NCBI RefSeq assembly: GCF_947499695.1
Contig: NZ_CANMPQ010000002.1
Span: 1,054,001 to 1,118,000 of the forward strand
DNA from: an uncultured Allomuricauda sp.
GTDB taxonomy: Bacteria > Bacteroidota > Bacteroidia > Flavobacteriales > Flavobacteriaceae
DNA: 64,000 nt
Direction of reading: 5' to 3'
Part shown: piece by piece, positions 18,475 to 28,580 of the stretch
How the letters are laid out: the number at the start of each line of letters is the position of its first letter
How positions within the stretch are numbered: the first letter of the stretch is position 1
Made by a program: the position numbers and the translations under genes
Notes under the pieces: generated by a model
Told to the model about the DNA's origin: nothing
What the model saw: only the letters and a program-made list of their open reading frames with translations
Database searches by the model: none

Positions 18475-19796
18475 GAAGTATATTTTATTCCCTATCCCTT
18501 TGTTTGTTGCTATATCCGATGACAACCTTTTCCCAGGATAAAATGTTATCCAAAGAGGAGGCAATAGCTTTGGCATTGGAATACAATTTGGGTATTCAGG
18601 TAGCCAAAAACACCCAAAAAATAGATGAGAACAACGCCAGTATCTTAAATTCAGGATATTTGCCTACGGTTACAGCAAATGCAGGCGGAAGTATTGACAA
18701 GCAAAATACTGAAGGACAATTGGCCAGCGGAGATACTCGAACTGCCGATGGGGCCGAAACAAGGCGTTATAATGCCTCAGTAAATGTCAACTACACGCTT
18801 TTTGATGGGTTGAATCGCTATTACAGTTACAAAAGCTTTCAAGAACGTTCACAACAATCGGAGTTGGAGGTAAGGCAGACTATAGAAAACACAATTTTGC
18901 AATTGTTCACGGTATATTATGAAGCTGCTCGACTTACGGAAAACACCAAAAACTTGGAGCAGGCATTGAATATTTCCAAGGATCGATTAAAAAGAGCGAA
19001 TTATCAATTCGAATATGGACAAAACACGGGTCTGGATGTATTGAATGCGGAGGTGGATATCAATACAGATAGTATTAATCTGCTTAACTCAAGACAACAG
19101 TTACGGAATACGATGAGGGATTTGAACCTTGTGTTGAACCAGGATCTTTCTGCGCGATTTGTCGCAGATACGACGGTAAATTTTGTTCCGGGATTGGAAA
19201 TGGAAAACATGCACAATGAGGCAAAGACCAACAATATCAGACTGCAATTGGTAGAAAAGGACATGAACATTTTAAACTACAATGTAAAGGCGGCAAAGAG
19301 TGTTTTTCTTCCAACAATTGGATTGACAGGAACTTATGGTTGGAATGAATCCAGTAATAACAGTCCATTAGCATTTTTGATTCAGAACACATCCACAGGA
19401 TTGACCGGTTCGGTGAACTTGTCATGGAGTCTTTTTGACGGTGGACGAGGAATTACAGGAATTAAAAACGTAAAAATTGGATACGAAAACCAAGAGTTGT
19501 TAAAGAAGCAAATAGAATTGGAAGTTGAACGGGATATTAGAAATGCATGGGACAGCTATACTAATGCTTTATACGTTTTGGAAGTACAGGAAAAGAACCT
19601 ACAAACCAATCAGGACAACTTTAATCGAACGGATGAAAGGTATAAGTTGGGTCAAGCAACTTCTATAGAATTTAGACAGGCGCAATTGAATTTACTCAAT
19701 GCCGAATTAGCAAAAAACCAAGCAAAGTATAGCGCTAAACTTACCGAATTGCAAATGTTACAAGTAAGTGGGCAGTTGTTGAACGTGGAGTTTTGA
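18471..19796 (+). CDS. TolC-family outer-membrane efflux protein
   Basis: Outer-membrane channel completing the tripartite pump. It has a signal peptide ending TFSQD at about residue 23, then two homologous halves rich in alpha-helical coiled coil (for example the TGLDVLNAEVDINT and TSIEFRQAQLNLLNA blocks, which are equivalent positions of the two repeats). 441 residues, as expected. It overlaps the pump gene by 4 bases. Confidence 0.94.
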   Translation: MRSIFYSLSLCLLLYPMTTFSQDKMLSKEEAIALALEYNLGIQVAKNTQKIDENNASILNSGYLPTVTANAGGSIDKQNTEGQLASGDTRTADGAETRRYNASVNVNYTLFDGLNRYYSYKSFQERSQQSELEVRQTIENTILQLFTVYYEAARLTENTKNLEQALNISKDRLKRANYQFEYGQNTGLDVLNAEVDINTDSINLLNSRQQLRNTMRDLNLVLNQDLSARFVADTTVNFVPGLEMENMHNEAKTNNIRLQLVEKDMNILNYNVKAAKSVFLPTIGLTGTYGWNESSNNSPLAFLIQNTSTGLTGSVNLSWSLFDGGRGITGIKNVKIGYENQELLKKQIELEVERDIRNAWDSYTNALYVLEVQEKNLQTNQDNFNRTDERYKLGQATSIEFRQAQLNLLNAELAKNQAKYSAKLTELQMLQVSGQLLNVEF

Positions 19797-19800
19797 TCTC

Positions 19801-19983
19801 ATGTTTGAGCACTTTTTTCAATGCCCGTATTGTTGGGAGGAAATTTCTTTTCTTTTAGATAGTTCGGTCAATACACAAACTTATGTTGAGGATTGCGAAG
19901 TGTGCTGCAATCCAATAGAGGTAACTCCTATTTTTGAAAATAACGAATTGCTAAACTTTGAAGTAAGGGAATTGGGGCAATAA
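19801..19983 (+). CDS. CPXCG-motif cysteine-rich small protein
   Basis: A 60-residue protein with two cysteine pairs, CPYC near residue 8 and CEVCC near residue 38, and a conserved phenylalanine/glutamate-rich context. It matches the small CPXCG zinc-ribbon-like family. It begins 4 bases after the TolC stop on the same strand, so it is the last gene of the efflux operon by position. A functional link with efflux is not established. Confidence 0.85.
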   Translation: MFEHFFQCPYCWEEISFLLDSSVNTQTYVEDCEVCCNPIEVTPIFENNELLNFEVRELGQ

Positions 19984-20010
19984 AAAGAAATGGGTTAATA
20001 CAGAGGTATT

Positions 20011-21636
20011 TTATTCCACAGGTTCACCTCGTAACCTCTTGAATTGATTATAAGCTTTTTCTACTTGTTCTTTAGAAGCTTTTTCAAATTCTTTCTCGGT
20101 GACATTATAGAGGTCTTGCAAACTGTCTAATTTTTGATGCATAGTAGCAATTTGATTGCTATATGCTTTATCATTGATTGCATTATACAATTCTTTGGGG
20201 TCTTCGAGAAGGTCGTAAAACTCCCATTGATCAATGTCATCGTAAAAATGGATAAGCTTATATCGTTTGGTTCTGACTCCGTATTGCTTTTTTACCATAT
20301 GAAAGGCAGGGTAGTCGTAATAGTGATAATAAATAGCATCATTGAAATCTTTTTTAGGGTCATCAAATAGAGCCCGAAAAGATACTCCTTGCATTTCTGT
20401 TGTATAGGTTTTGCCTCCTGCCACATCCAGAAAGGTTGGGGCAAAGTCTAAATTTTGAACCATTGCGTTTGTCGATGACTTGGGGGCAATAACTTTGGGC
20501 CACTGCATTAATAAAGGCATTCGTAACGATTCTTCGTACATAAAACGTTTATCGAACCAACCCTTTTCACCCAGATAAAACCCTTGATCTGAGGTGTAAA
20601 CCACCAAAGTATTCTGATGCAAACCCTTTTCTTCCAAATAATCTAATATTTTTCCAACACCTTCATCGACCGCTTTCACTGTGGCAAGGTAATCATGTAA
20701 ATAACGCTGGGCCTTCCAAAGAGCCAGTTCTTGGCCGGCAAGGTTCGCCTTATGAAAAGCATCGTTTTTTGAGCTGTACGCCTCGTCCCAATCTTTTCTT
20801 TGCGCTGAGGTCATTCGATTAAAATCTGCTGTCCAAGGATTGTGGGCCAATTCGGTTGAGCCCAAGCTTTTTGTCATTTTTAGGTCATGACCTTCATACA
20901 TATCCCTATAAATCGTTTGCTGTTGTTCGATAGCAGCTTGTTGGTTTGAATGCTTGGCAAAATAGGTTTCGGGGATTGGAAAAGTAATTGAATCATACAG
21001 TGTTGTATGACGTATGGCGGGCATCCAATTTCGATGTGGAGCCTTATGGTGAACCATCAAGAAAAAGGGAGATTCGGCATCCCTTTGGTTTAGCCAATCA
21101 AGACTTTTCGAAGTCACAATATCGGTTGTATATCCCTTAATGATTGTAGTGTCATTTCCTTTAATAAATTCGGGATTATAGTAGTTTCCTTGATCATTTA
21201 AGATATCCCAATAGTTAAAACCTGTTGGTTGCCCATGCAAATGCCATTTCCCAATGATTGCAGTATCATATCCCAACTTTTGGAGAAATTTTGGAAGAGT
21301 AGCTTGGGTATTATCAAATCGTTCACCATTCATTCTGAACCCGTTCATATGGCTATGCTTACCTGTAAGGATTACCGCCCTACTCGGTCCGCATATGGCA
21401 TTGGTGCAAAAACTATTTTGAAAAATGATTCCATTCTCAGCCAAACGATCAATATTTGGAGTTGGAGCCAACTTCGAGATCTCGTGTCCATATGCACTTA
21501 TGGCTTGAACGGCATGATCATCGGCCATAATAAAGATAATGTTGGGCCTAGTATTTTTTAACTGACCCTGTCTGTCTGCTTCTTTACAAGAGCAGAGCAT
21601 AATGGAAAACAACAATATTAAAAAGACCCGATTCAT
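20011..21636 (-). CDS. sulfatase lipoprotein
   Basis: Type I sulfatase that removes sulfate esters, probably from a polysaccharide. It has a lipoprotein signal (MNRVFLILLFSIMLCSC), then the metal-binding start NIIFIMADDHA. The C-x-P-S-R maturation motif is present as CGPSR (C82), which needs conversion to formylglycine; C-type motifs can be activated by either anSME or FGE, neither of which is in the window. Later conserved blocks are GKWHLHG and TSDQGFYLGEKGWFDKR. It is last in the SusC/SusD operon, 25 bases after the GH3 gene, which suggests that the target glycan carries sulfate. Confidence 0.9.
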   Translation of the reverse strand: MNRVFLILLFSIMLCSCKEADRQGQLKNTRPNIIFIMADDHAVQAISAYGHEISKLAPTPNIDRLAENGIIFQNSFCTNAICGPSRAVILTGKHSHMNGFRMNGERFDNTQATLPKFLQKLGYDTAIIGKWHLHGQPTGFNYWDILNDQGNYYNPEFIKGNDTTIIKGYTTDIVTSKSLDWLNQRDAESPFFLMVHHKAPHRNWMPAIRHTTLYDSITFPIPETYFAKHSNQQAAIEQQQTIYRDMYEGHDLKMTKSLGSTELAHNPWTADFNRMTSAQRKDWDEAYSSKNDAFHKANLAGQELALWKAQRYLHDYLATVKAVDEGVGKILDYLEEKGLHQNTLVVYTSDQGFYLGEKGWFDKRFMYEESLRMPLLMQWPKVIAPKSSTNAMVQNLDFAPTFLDVAGGKTYTTEMQGVSFRALFDDPKKDFNDAIYYHYYDYPAFHMVKKQYGVRTKRYKLIHFYDDIDQWEFYDLLEDPKELYNAINDKAYSNQIATMHQKLDSLQDLYNVTEKEFEKASKEQVEKAYNQFKRLRGEPVE

Positions 21637-21661
21637 TAGTGTGTCAGATTAATCATCAATG

Positions 21662-23938
21662 TCATTTGAGTTTAAAAACTTGCTTTAGCTTTGCCTGTGA
21701 GTTGCCGCCAACAAAAACTTCAAAATAACCTGGTTCAGCAATGAACTCTAAGTTGCTATTATAGAATTTCAAATCCTCTGATTTTAATTCTAAAGTCACG
21801 GTTTTTTGCTCCCCTTTTTTAAGAAATACTTTTTTAAAGCCTTTCAATTGTCTTTTGGGGGGAGTTATGGATCTGACTACATCTTTTAAGTATAATTGAA
21901 CCACTTCTTCCCCGTCGTATGCTCCAATGTTTTTGACAACAACCTGAATTTTCAAGGATTCTCCCTCGGAAATTTCTTTTTTCTCAAGGTTTAGATTGGA
22001 ATATTGAAACTGGGTATAGCTTAACCCATATCCAAAAGGTAAAAGTGGAGTATTTGGGATGTCTAAATAGTTCGATGTAAACTTTTTAAACGTATCCGGA
22101 GCCGGTCTTCCTGTATTTTTTGAGCTATGATAAATGGGAATTTGCCCGATATTTCTTGGCCATGTAGCTGTCAACTTTCCAGAAGGATTGTAGTGCCCAT
22201 AAAGCACATCCGCAACCGCATTCCCCGCTTCGACACCCGGATGCCATACTTGTAATATGGCAATTGGCATGTCCAATTCTTCCGAAATTGTCAAAGGTCT
22301 TCCACTCATTAAGACAACAGCAACGGGTTTACCTGTTTTAACAAGTGTCCTGAGTAATTTCTTTTGGCTTTCGGGAATGGAAATATCGGTTCGACTTGAA
22401 GCTTCACCACTCATTTCTGTAGCTTCGCCCATAACGACAACTATTACATCCGATTTTTCAACGGCCACCATAGCTTCTTTTAATAGGTTGCCGGGTGACT
22501 TTTCGTCAATCTGTATTCTAGAACCAAAAACGTTCACTTTTTTGGCAAATTCTGGGTCATCAGAAATATTGGCCCCTTTAGCATAATTGATATCAACATT
22601 TGGAACAACATTTTTAAACCCCTCTAAGATGGTGACCGCCAAATTGGGGTCTCCAGTTGGTGCCCAAGTTCCGAGCATGTTATTCCTGCTATTTGCCAAC
22701 GGACCTATCAAGGCAATACGGGCATCTTTTTTAAGAGGCAGAAGGTCATCATGATTTTTAAGCAACACAAATGACCTTGTTGCTAATATTCTCGCCAATT
22801 GTCTGTTGGTTTTGCTAAGGATTTCGTTTTTTGACCTTTCCTCATCCAAATAGCGATACGGGTCGTCAAAAAGTCCAGCCTTGTGTTTCGCTTCCAACAC
22901 TCTTCTACACGCAGTGGTGATCTCAGCTTCGGTAAGCTTACCTTCTTGGACAGATTTTTTAAGCGTGGTTAAAAAACCTTCTCCAACCATATCCATATCG
23001 AGACCAGCTTTGAGAGCCAATTTGGAAACTTCTTGTAAATCTCCAAGTCCATGAGCGGTCATTTCGTTGACCGAGGTGTAATCCGAAACAACAAGTCCCT
23101 TGAAACCCCATTGTTCACGAAGTAAGGAAGTCAGTAACCATTTGTTACCTGTTGCTGGAATCCCATCAATATCATTGAAAGAGGTCATTACAGTTGCAAC
23201 TCCCGCGTCTACAGCTGCCTTGTACGGTGATAGGTATTGGTTGAACATCTTAATCTTGCTCATATCAACAGAATGATAGTCTCTGCCGGCTTCTGCGGCC
23301 CCATAAAGCGCCATGTGTTTTACACAGGCCAACATGGTATGGGAAGCTGTTAAATCATCTCCTTGATATCCTTTTACCATGGCCTTGGCAATAGCCGACC
23401 CAAGAAAAGGATCTTCCCCGGCTCCTTCTGCAATTCGTCCCCATCTAGGATCACGGGCAATATCCACCATAGGTGAAAAATTCCACATAATACCGTCAGC
23501 AGTTGCTTCTGATGCGGCCATTTTTGCTGCCTCTTCTATTAAGTCCATATCCCAACTACAGGAAAGCCCCAGAGGTATGGGATAGGTGGTCTTGTATCCG
23601 TGTATTACATCGGCACCAATCAATAACGGTATTTTGAGTCGGCTATGGTTTACTGCCATTTCTTGAGCTGCCCTCACTTTATTTGGACCCGAAACTCCAA
23701 ATAATCCACCTACTTGACCTGCCTTTATCTTAGCTTCAACATTTTTACTGACCACTGCACCTGTAGCCACACCACCACCTGGAGTAAGAAGGTTCAATTG
23801 CCCTATCTTTTCATCCAGGGTCATCTTTTCCAGTAATTCTTCAACTTTCGTAATTGATTCAGCAGATTGACTATGGCCATAAGTACAAATCAGTATGAAG
23901 ATGAATATGGAGAAATTGAAGTGGAATTTTGTTTTCAT
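21662..23938 (-). CDS. glycoside hydrolase family 3 beta-glucosidase (BglX-like)
   Basis: Exported 758-residue GH3 enzyme with a signal peptide ending GHSQS. It has the (alpha/beta)8 domain, then the second sandwich domain, then a C-terminal fibronectin-III-like domain from about residue 640. The nucleophile is the aspartate of GLVVSDYTS (D286). Substrate-binding blocks such as SPMVDIARDPRWGRIAEG and VKHMALYGAAEAGRDY are present. In this locus it would cleave the oligosaccharides released by the two upstream hydrolases to glucose; GH3 enzymes acting on sophorose-type beta-1,2 linkages are known. The exact specificity is inferred. Confidence 0.92.
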   Translation of the reverse strand: MKTKFHFNFSIFIFILICTYGHSQSAESITKVEELLEKMTLDEKIGQLNLLTPGGGVATGAVVSKNVEAKIKAGQVGGLFGVSGPNKVRAAQEMAVNHSRLKIPLLIGADVIHGYKTTYPIPLGLSCSWDMDLIEEAAKMAASEATADGIMWNFSPMVDIARDPRWGRIAEGAGEDPFLGSAIAKAMVKGYQGDDLTASHTMLACVKHMALYGAAEAGRDYHSVDMSKIKMFNQYLSPYKAAVDAGVATVMTSFNDIDGIPATGNKWLLTSLLREQWGFKGLVVSDYTSVNEMTAHGLGDLQEVSKLALKAGLDMDMVGEGFLTTLKKSVQEGKLTEAEITTACRRVLEAKHKAGLFDDPYRYLDEERSKNEILSKTNRQLARILATRSFVLLKNHDDLLPLKKDARIALIGPLANSRNNMLGTWAPTGDPNLAVTILEGFKNVVPNVDINYAKGANISDDPEFAKKVNVFGSRIQIDEKSPGNLLKEAMVAVEKSDVIVVVMGEATEMSGEASSRTDISIPESQKKLLRTLVKTGKPVAVVLMSGRPLTISEELDMPIAILQVWHPGVEAGNAVADVLYGHYNPSGKLTATWPRNIGQIPIYHSSKNTGRPAPDTFKKFTSNYLDIPNTPLLPFGYGLSYTQFQYSNLNLEKKEISEGESLKIQVVVKNIGAYDGEEVVQLYLKDVVRSITPPKRQLKGFKKVFLKKGEQKTVTLELKSEDLKFYNSNLEFIAEPGYFEVFVGGNSQAKLKQVFKLK

Positions 23939-23978
23939 TGTAGATAGGAGATCATTTTGACAAATCGACTTGCCTTAT

Positions 23979-25358
23979 TTACATCGTATATTGAAACCCT
24001 AGGATATCTAGTCCATTTTGAACGTCTTCATTTTGCATGAAAAGCTCCCATAAGAGTCCGGTTCTATAGTTTTCAATCATTATGATTTGTGGTCCCTGAT
24101 CTATGGCCAGATAGGCCTCTGCAACCCAAAAATCGTGTTCAGGACTAAAGGCATCGTAGAACCCTGCCGGGCCTAATAATTTGTCTTTGTTTCTGTAGAA
24201 ATAGTGCAGAGCCTGAATGGATTCATCGGGTGTATAGGGGATTGATGAAATGGCTGCAGTGGGTGAGATGACACCAGTATCATTTGCTGGATGATGAGCG
24301 TTGTACCCAATACCCCCGTCGTTATTCCGTGAATAACTAGCGGTTAAACCCCAACAATCGGGACCGTAGTCTTCAAAGTTTTTTGGATTTTCGACACAAT
24401 ATTGATAATTGATTTTACTATGGTTAAGGTTTACACTCCAGTAGTTGGTATAATCATCTCTAAGTCCCTTGGGGTTTAAACCGAGGTAGGAATAATGGGC
24501 CCAAAATAATGGCCCACCAAACTGCTGTGATCCTGGATGCTTGACCAAAAGGGGAAAACCGTATTGTGTATTGGAAGAAACAATTTCACCGCTGGAAGCC
24601 CATCCATTGGCGTAGATTTCTTTCGAAATACCATGGTTAGGAGAAGCAGCTGCCAAAATGTAGGTAATCAAGACTTCATTGTACCCTTTGAGTTCAAGAT
24701 TGATATCGAACCCAAAGTTTGGACTCCAATGCCAATACAGTTCATTCTTGCTTTGTGTATACCAATTCCACTCTACACCTTTCCATAAAGTATCTGCTTG
24801 AGCTGCTACAGCCTTTTCGGTATCATTCCCATTTTTTAGGTATTCTTGAACACATATTAGCCCTTGGACCAAAAAGGCAGTTTCCACTAAATCTCCACCA
24901 TTATCCATGGAACTGAAGGGAATAACTGCCCCATTACTTCCATTGATCCAATGAGGCCATGCTCCGTGGAATCTATCAGCGTTTTCTAAAAAATCCAACA
25001 ATTTTGAAAGTCGTTCTACCCCTTGTTCACGGGTAATAAACCCCCGTTCCATTCCGACTAAAATGGCCATTAGTCCAAAACCAGTTCCACCCGAGGTTAC
25101 TATATGGGCATCCCTTCCTGGATCATCAGGGTGATATCTTTCTCTGGCCCCGCCAGAGTTGGTTTCAGCAAAATCCCAGAAATATTTGAAGGTTTCTTGT
25201 TGAACCAATTCCAATAATTCTGTGTCGCCAATTACTGGTTCGGGTTGCGCAATAGGGTCATCGTCTGGTAAGGCGGATGGGATATAGGTATAATCATCTC
25301 CTCCGCAAGAAAGGAATACAAAGGCAACAAGAATAAAAAGGAAGGGGAACTTACCCAT
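23979..25358 (-). CDS. Glycoamylase-family lipoprotein, GH144-like (second copy)
   Basis: Lipoprotein (hydrophobic stretch ending FLSCGG) carrying the Glycoamylase domain. Family blocks are FKYFWDFAE, ARERYHPDD, SGGTGFGLMAILVGMERGFI, FHGAWPHWING and NGGDLVETAFLVQGL. Characterised members of this family are endo-beta-1,2-glucanases (GH144). The frame runs back to 25376, but the ATG at 25358 overlaps the previous stop as ATGGGTAA and gives a cleaner lipoprotein signal, so it is preferred. It is a paralogue of the gene just upstream, clearly a tandem duplicate. Catalytic residues were not assigned. Confidence 0.88.
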   Translation of the reverse strand: MGKFPFLFILVAFVFLSCGGDDYTYIPSALPDDDPIAQPEPVIGDTELLELVQQETFKYFWDFAETNSGGARERYHPDDPGRDAHIVTSGGTGFGLMAILVGMERGFITREQGVERLSKLLDFLENADRFHGAWPHWINGSNGAVIPFSSMDNGGDLVETAFLVQGLICVQEYLKNGNDTEKAVAAQADTLWKGVEWNWYTQSKNELYWHWSPNFGFDINLELKGYNEVLITYILAAASPNHGISKEIYANGWASSGEIVSSNTQYGFPLLVKHPGSQQFGGPLFWAHYSYLGLNPKGLRDDYTNYWSVNLNHSKINYQYCVENPKNFEDYGPDCWGLTASYSRNNDGGIGYNAHHPANDTGVISPTAAISSIPYTPDESIQALHYFYRNKDKLLGPAGFYDAFSPEHDFWVAEAYLAIDQGPQIIMIENYRTGLLWELFMQNEDVQNGLDILGFQYTM

Positions 25359-26724
25359 TAGGTTGACTGTTTGCATATTGAAACTCTAGTTTGTCTAGGC
25401 CTTTTTGAACATCTTCATTGGCCATAAAGAGTTTCCAGAGTAAACCACTTCTATAGTTTTCAATCATAACAGGTATAGGGCCCTGGTCAATAGCCAAGTA
25501 TCTAGGCAGGTACCAATTCTTTTCCATACTAAATGCATCATAAGGACCATATTTGCCGATTAAACTGTCATGTTTGGTATATAAAGCTGCAAGAAACTGC
25601 ATGCTTTCCTTTGGTGTATATGGCATGGAAGAAAGTGCGGCCGTTGGCGAGATTACACCAATATCTTTGTCCGGTCTATGGCTTGCATATCCTTTAGGAG
25701 AATAACTTGAGGTCAAACCCCAGTAATTCTCATCGTACCCTTTAAACTTATTTGGATTCGCAACACTATGCTTGTAATGGATTAGGGCATGATTCACATT
25801 CAGTTTCCAATAATCCGCATAGGTATCAGTAAGACCATTTGGATCTAACCCTAGGTAGGAATAGTGTGCCCAGAATAATGGACCCACCGGGGAATTGTCG
25901 TGTTCATAATGGTTCACTTCAGTTTCAAGTCCGTAGTAGATGGTTCCGTTGGAAATGCCTCCGTTCTTTGCCCAACCTTTATCGTATACTTCTCGCTTTA
26001 TGGGATGGGTAGGCGAACTTGCTGCCAGAATATACATGATCAATGCTTCATTATAGCCGCCAACAGGAAAGTTCATGTCCCACTTGTAATCAGGACTCCA
26101 ATGCCAATACAGCACATCTTCACCTCCCTTGGTGTACCAGGTCCATTCTACACCTTCCCAGAGCTTCTGAATTTTTTTACACAGAATTTGTTCCCTTTCA
26201 GTTCCATTTTTGAAATATTCTTGAACTGTTAAAAGTCCTTGTATCAAAAAAGCGGTTTCTACCAAATCTCCACCGTTGTCCTTGGAACTAAATGGAGCGG
26301 TCTTTCCACTAGGCATTAGCCAATGAGGCCAGGCACCATGGAAGCGATCAGCTTTTTCAAGAAAATTGATTGCTTTTTCAAAACGAGCCAAAGCTTGGTC
26401 CCTAGTTATAAAATTCCGTTCAACACCAACAAGAATGGCCATTAAACCAAAACCAGAACCTCCAATAGTGATAATGTCCTGATCGTGGTTTGGATAAATA
26501 TTATCCAAATGAATCCTTTCCCTGGCGAGACCGGAGATAGGTTCGGCCCCTTCCCAAAAATAATTGAAGGTTTGACGTTGTACCATATCCAGCAGCGCCG
26601 GATCGGTATAGGTGTTGACCGGGACATTTTTTGCCTCGGTCTGCTCTTTAGAAGTTCTTTGGCCATTACACCCCGCTACTATGGATGCAACGACCAAAGA
26701 GACTGAAATTAAAACTAACCTCAT
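25351..26724 (-). CDS. Glycoamylase-family lipoprotein, GH144-like (first copy)
   Basis: 457-residue lipoprotein (signal ending IVAGCNG). It shares the whole domain with the following gene: FNYFWEGAEPISGLARER, GGSGFGLMAILVGVERNFI, FHGAWPHWLMPSG, NGGDLVETAFLIQGL, and the end block IDQGPIPVMIENYRSGLLW. Together they make a pair of putative endo-beta-1,2-glucanases with diverged surfaces, perhaps with different product lengths or one binding-only copy. It follows the LamG lipoprotein after 37 bases in the same operon. Confidence 0.88.
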   Translation of the reverse strand: MRLVLISVSLVVASIVAGCNGQRTSKEQTEAKNVPVNTYTDPALLDMVQRQTFNYFWEGAEPISGLARERIHLDNIYPNHDQDIITIGGSGFGLMAILVGVERNFITRDQALARFEKAINFLEKADRFHGAWPHWLMPSGKTAPFSSKDNGGDLVETAFLIQGLLTVQEYFKNGTEREQILCKKIQKLWEGVEWTWYTKGGEDVLYWHWSPDYKWDMNFPVGGYNEALIMYILAASSPTHPIKREVYDKGWAKNGGISNGTIYYGLETEVNHYEHDNSPVGPLFWAHYSYLGLDPNGLTDTYADYWKLNVNHALIHYKHSVANPNKFKGYDENYWGLTSSYSPKGYASHRPDKDIGVISPTAALSSMPYTPKESMQFLAALYTKHDSLIGKYGPYDAFSMEKNWYLPRYLAIDQGPIPVMIENYRSGLLWKLFMANEDVQKGLDKLEFQYANSQPNG

Positions 26725-26761
26725 TGAAAATTAACTAACTCAATATGTTTACTGTTCGTTT

Positions 26762-28552
26762 TTATTGATCAAAATTCATTACGGATTGTACCTCAGATTG
26801 GGACAAAGCTTTATCGAAAAGTCTTAGTTCATCGATATAACTTGGGTCCGAAAGGTGGTTCCATTGGTTAAATCGTGGCGCACCTGAGCCAATGGAGAGT
26901 ATATCGCATCCCGTCCAATCCACTCCAGTAAAATCACCTTGTGCCACAACTTCCCCATCAATATATACCACACATTCAGCATTGGATATGGTAAAGGCCA
27001 GGTGAACCCACTCAGCAGTATCGGAAGGTATGGAAGCTGTTGCACCTCCATCAAACCATGAATCTCCATCTCCTCGACCTACATTCAATTTAAAAATTTG
27101 TCCATCTCCACCCGCTTCTCTGAAGAAACGGAAACCATTAGTCCTTAAGTTTTGAATATCTGGAAATTCAGCTCTTTCCGTATCTGGAGGACCCATAACC
27201 AAAATTCCAGCTCTGTCCGGATCGGCATTGATCTTATACCACATTGTGGCACTAAATTCTTCACTTGTCAATCCATTCGTTGGAAACGTAAGGTAAGAAT
27301 CTGAAGCTCCGGCATAAGCATCACTGCCGGCAACACTCTCACCAGCAAAGGAGGGAGTGCCTATTACGGTTGCTTCAATATCCTTGAACATTTCGACGTT
27401 GTCCCCATCAAAAGGCATGTAGAAAGTCTCACCATCAAAATTCCCAACAAAACCGCCGGCTTCTACTGTCATTATATTTTGAATTTCACCCTGGGAGAGT
27501 TCCCTATTGAACATCCGAAGTTCATCCATACTGCTCAAATCTGCCAGATGACTCCATTGTGTAAATCGAGGGGTTCCGGACATGATTGAAAGCAAATCAC
27601 AGTCAGACCAGTCCACTCCGTCAAAATCACCTTGGCTTACAATCTCACCGTTAATGTATACCGTGGCCCTGCTTTGTGATATGGTAAAGGCCATATGTGT
27701 CCATCCAGCATCCGCGGGTATATCCGCAGCTTCACCGCCATCAAACCATGAATCACCGGCACCACTTCCTACATTAAGTTTGAATCGCTGTTCTCCACCT
27801 GCATTTTCTCTAAAGAAGCGGAATCCGCTTGTTCTTAAATTTTGTGTATCTGGGAAACCTGCCTGTTCTGTATCAGGCGGCCCAATAACCAGGACACCTG
27901 CTCTATCCGGATCAGCGTTTACTTTGTACCAGAACACTGCACTAAACTCATCTGAAAGCATACCCTCAGTGGAAAATTCTAAATGAGAATCCGCTGCGCC
28001 GGCATAGGCATCTAGCCCTACAAATCCTTCTCCGGTAAATCCGGGTGTACCCACCTGAACTGCAGGTCTTAAACCAACTAAATCAAAATAGTCTCCATCA
28101 AAAGGCATGTACAGTACCTCACCCGCATAAAGGGGAACATAAGCGGGTTCTTTGATGAAATTGACCGTGGTCGAACTTGTTTTACCATCAATATCGGTGG
28201 CATTTACCGTAAATTCATGGTTGCCGTCCCTAAGGTTATCATATGTGATATCGTCTACTAAAACACGACGATAATCCTTGAAACTGCTTAGACTTCCGAT
28301 GTTTTTCCCATCTATAAGGGCATCTATTTTGGTAACTTCTATGTCATCTGTGACTTCAAAATCAACAGTTATTGAAGTGACTGCTTCCAATACTTTTATT
28401 GTGGTGCCTTCCAGTGGGTAGTTAATGGTCACTTGAGGTGCCGAAGCGTCGGCTCCAGGGTCCACAAATGTAATGGCATCGATTCCTTGGTCACAGGCCA
28501 TAAACCATGTCAACACAAGGGCTGCAATACAGGTTTTAAATAAATTTTTCAT
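26762..28552 (-). CDS. two-domain LamG (concanavalin-like) surface lipoprotein
   Basis: Lipoprotein (signal ending WFMACD) in the place where SusCD loci usually carry a surface glycan-binding protein. After the anchor there is an Ig-like domain (about 38-130, with SITVDFEVTDDIEVTKIDALIDG read as its core). Then come two LamG-type jelly-roll domains at about 145-365 and 375-595. The two are highly alike along their length (both contain WYKINADPDRAG or its WYKVNADPDRAG version, and LRTSGFRFFRE/LRTNGFRFFRE), indicating a recent tandem duplication. A glycan-binding or lyase-like role is possible; binding is favoured from position. Confidence 0.85.
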   Translation of the reverse strand: MKNLFKTCIAALVLTWFMACDQGIDAITFVDPGADASAPQVTINYPLEGTTIKVLEAVTSITVDFEVTDDIEVTKIDALIDGKNIGSLSSFKDYRRVLVDDITYDNLRDGNHEFTVNATDIDGKTSSTTVNFIKEPAYVPLYAGEVLYMPFDGDYFDLVGLRPAVQVGTPGFTGEGFVGLDAYAGAADSHLEFSTEGMLSDEFSAVFWYKVNADPDRAGVLVIGPPDTEQAGFPDTQNLRTSGFRFFRENAGGEQRFKLNVGSGAGDSWFDGGEAADIPADAGWTHMAFTISQSRATVYINGEIVSQGDFDGVDWSDCDLLSIMSGTPRFTQWSHLADLSSMDELRMFNRELSQGEIQNIMTVEAGGFVGNFDGETFYMPFDGDNVEMFKDIEATVIGTPSFAGESVAGSDAYAGASDSYLTFPTNGLTSEEFSATMWYKINADPDRAGILVMGPPDTERAEFPDIQNLRTNGFRFFREAGGDGQIFKLNVGRGDGDSWFDGGATASIPSDTAEWVHLAFTISNAECVVYIDGEVVAQGDFTGVDWTGCDILSIGSGAPRFNQWNHLSDPSYIDELRLFDKALSQSEVQSVMNFDQ

Positions 28553-28580
28553 GATTTTAATCTTTTAGGTTTATGGTCAT

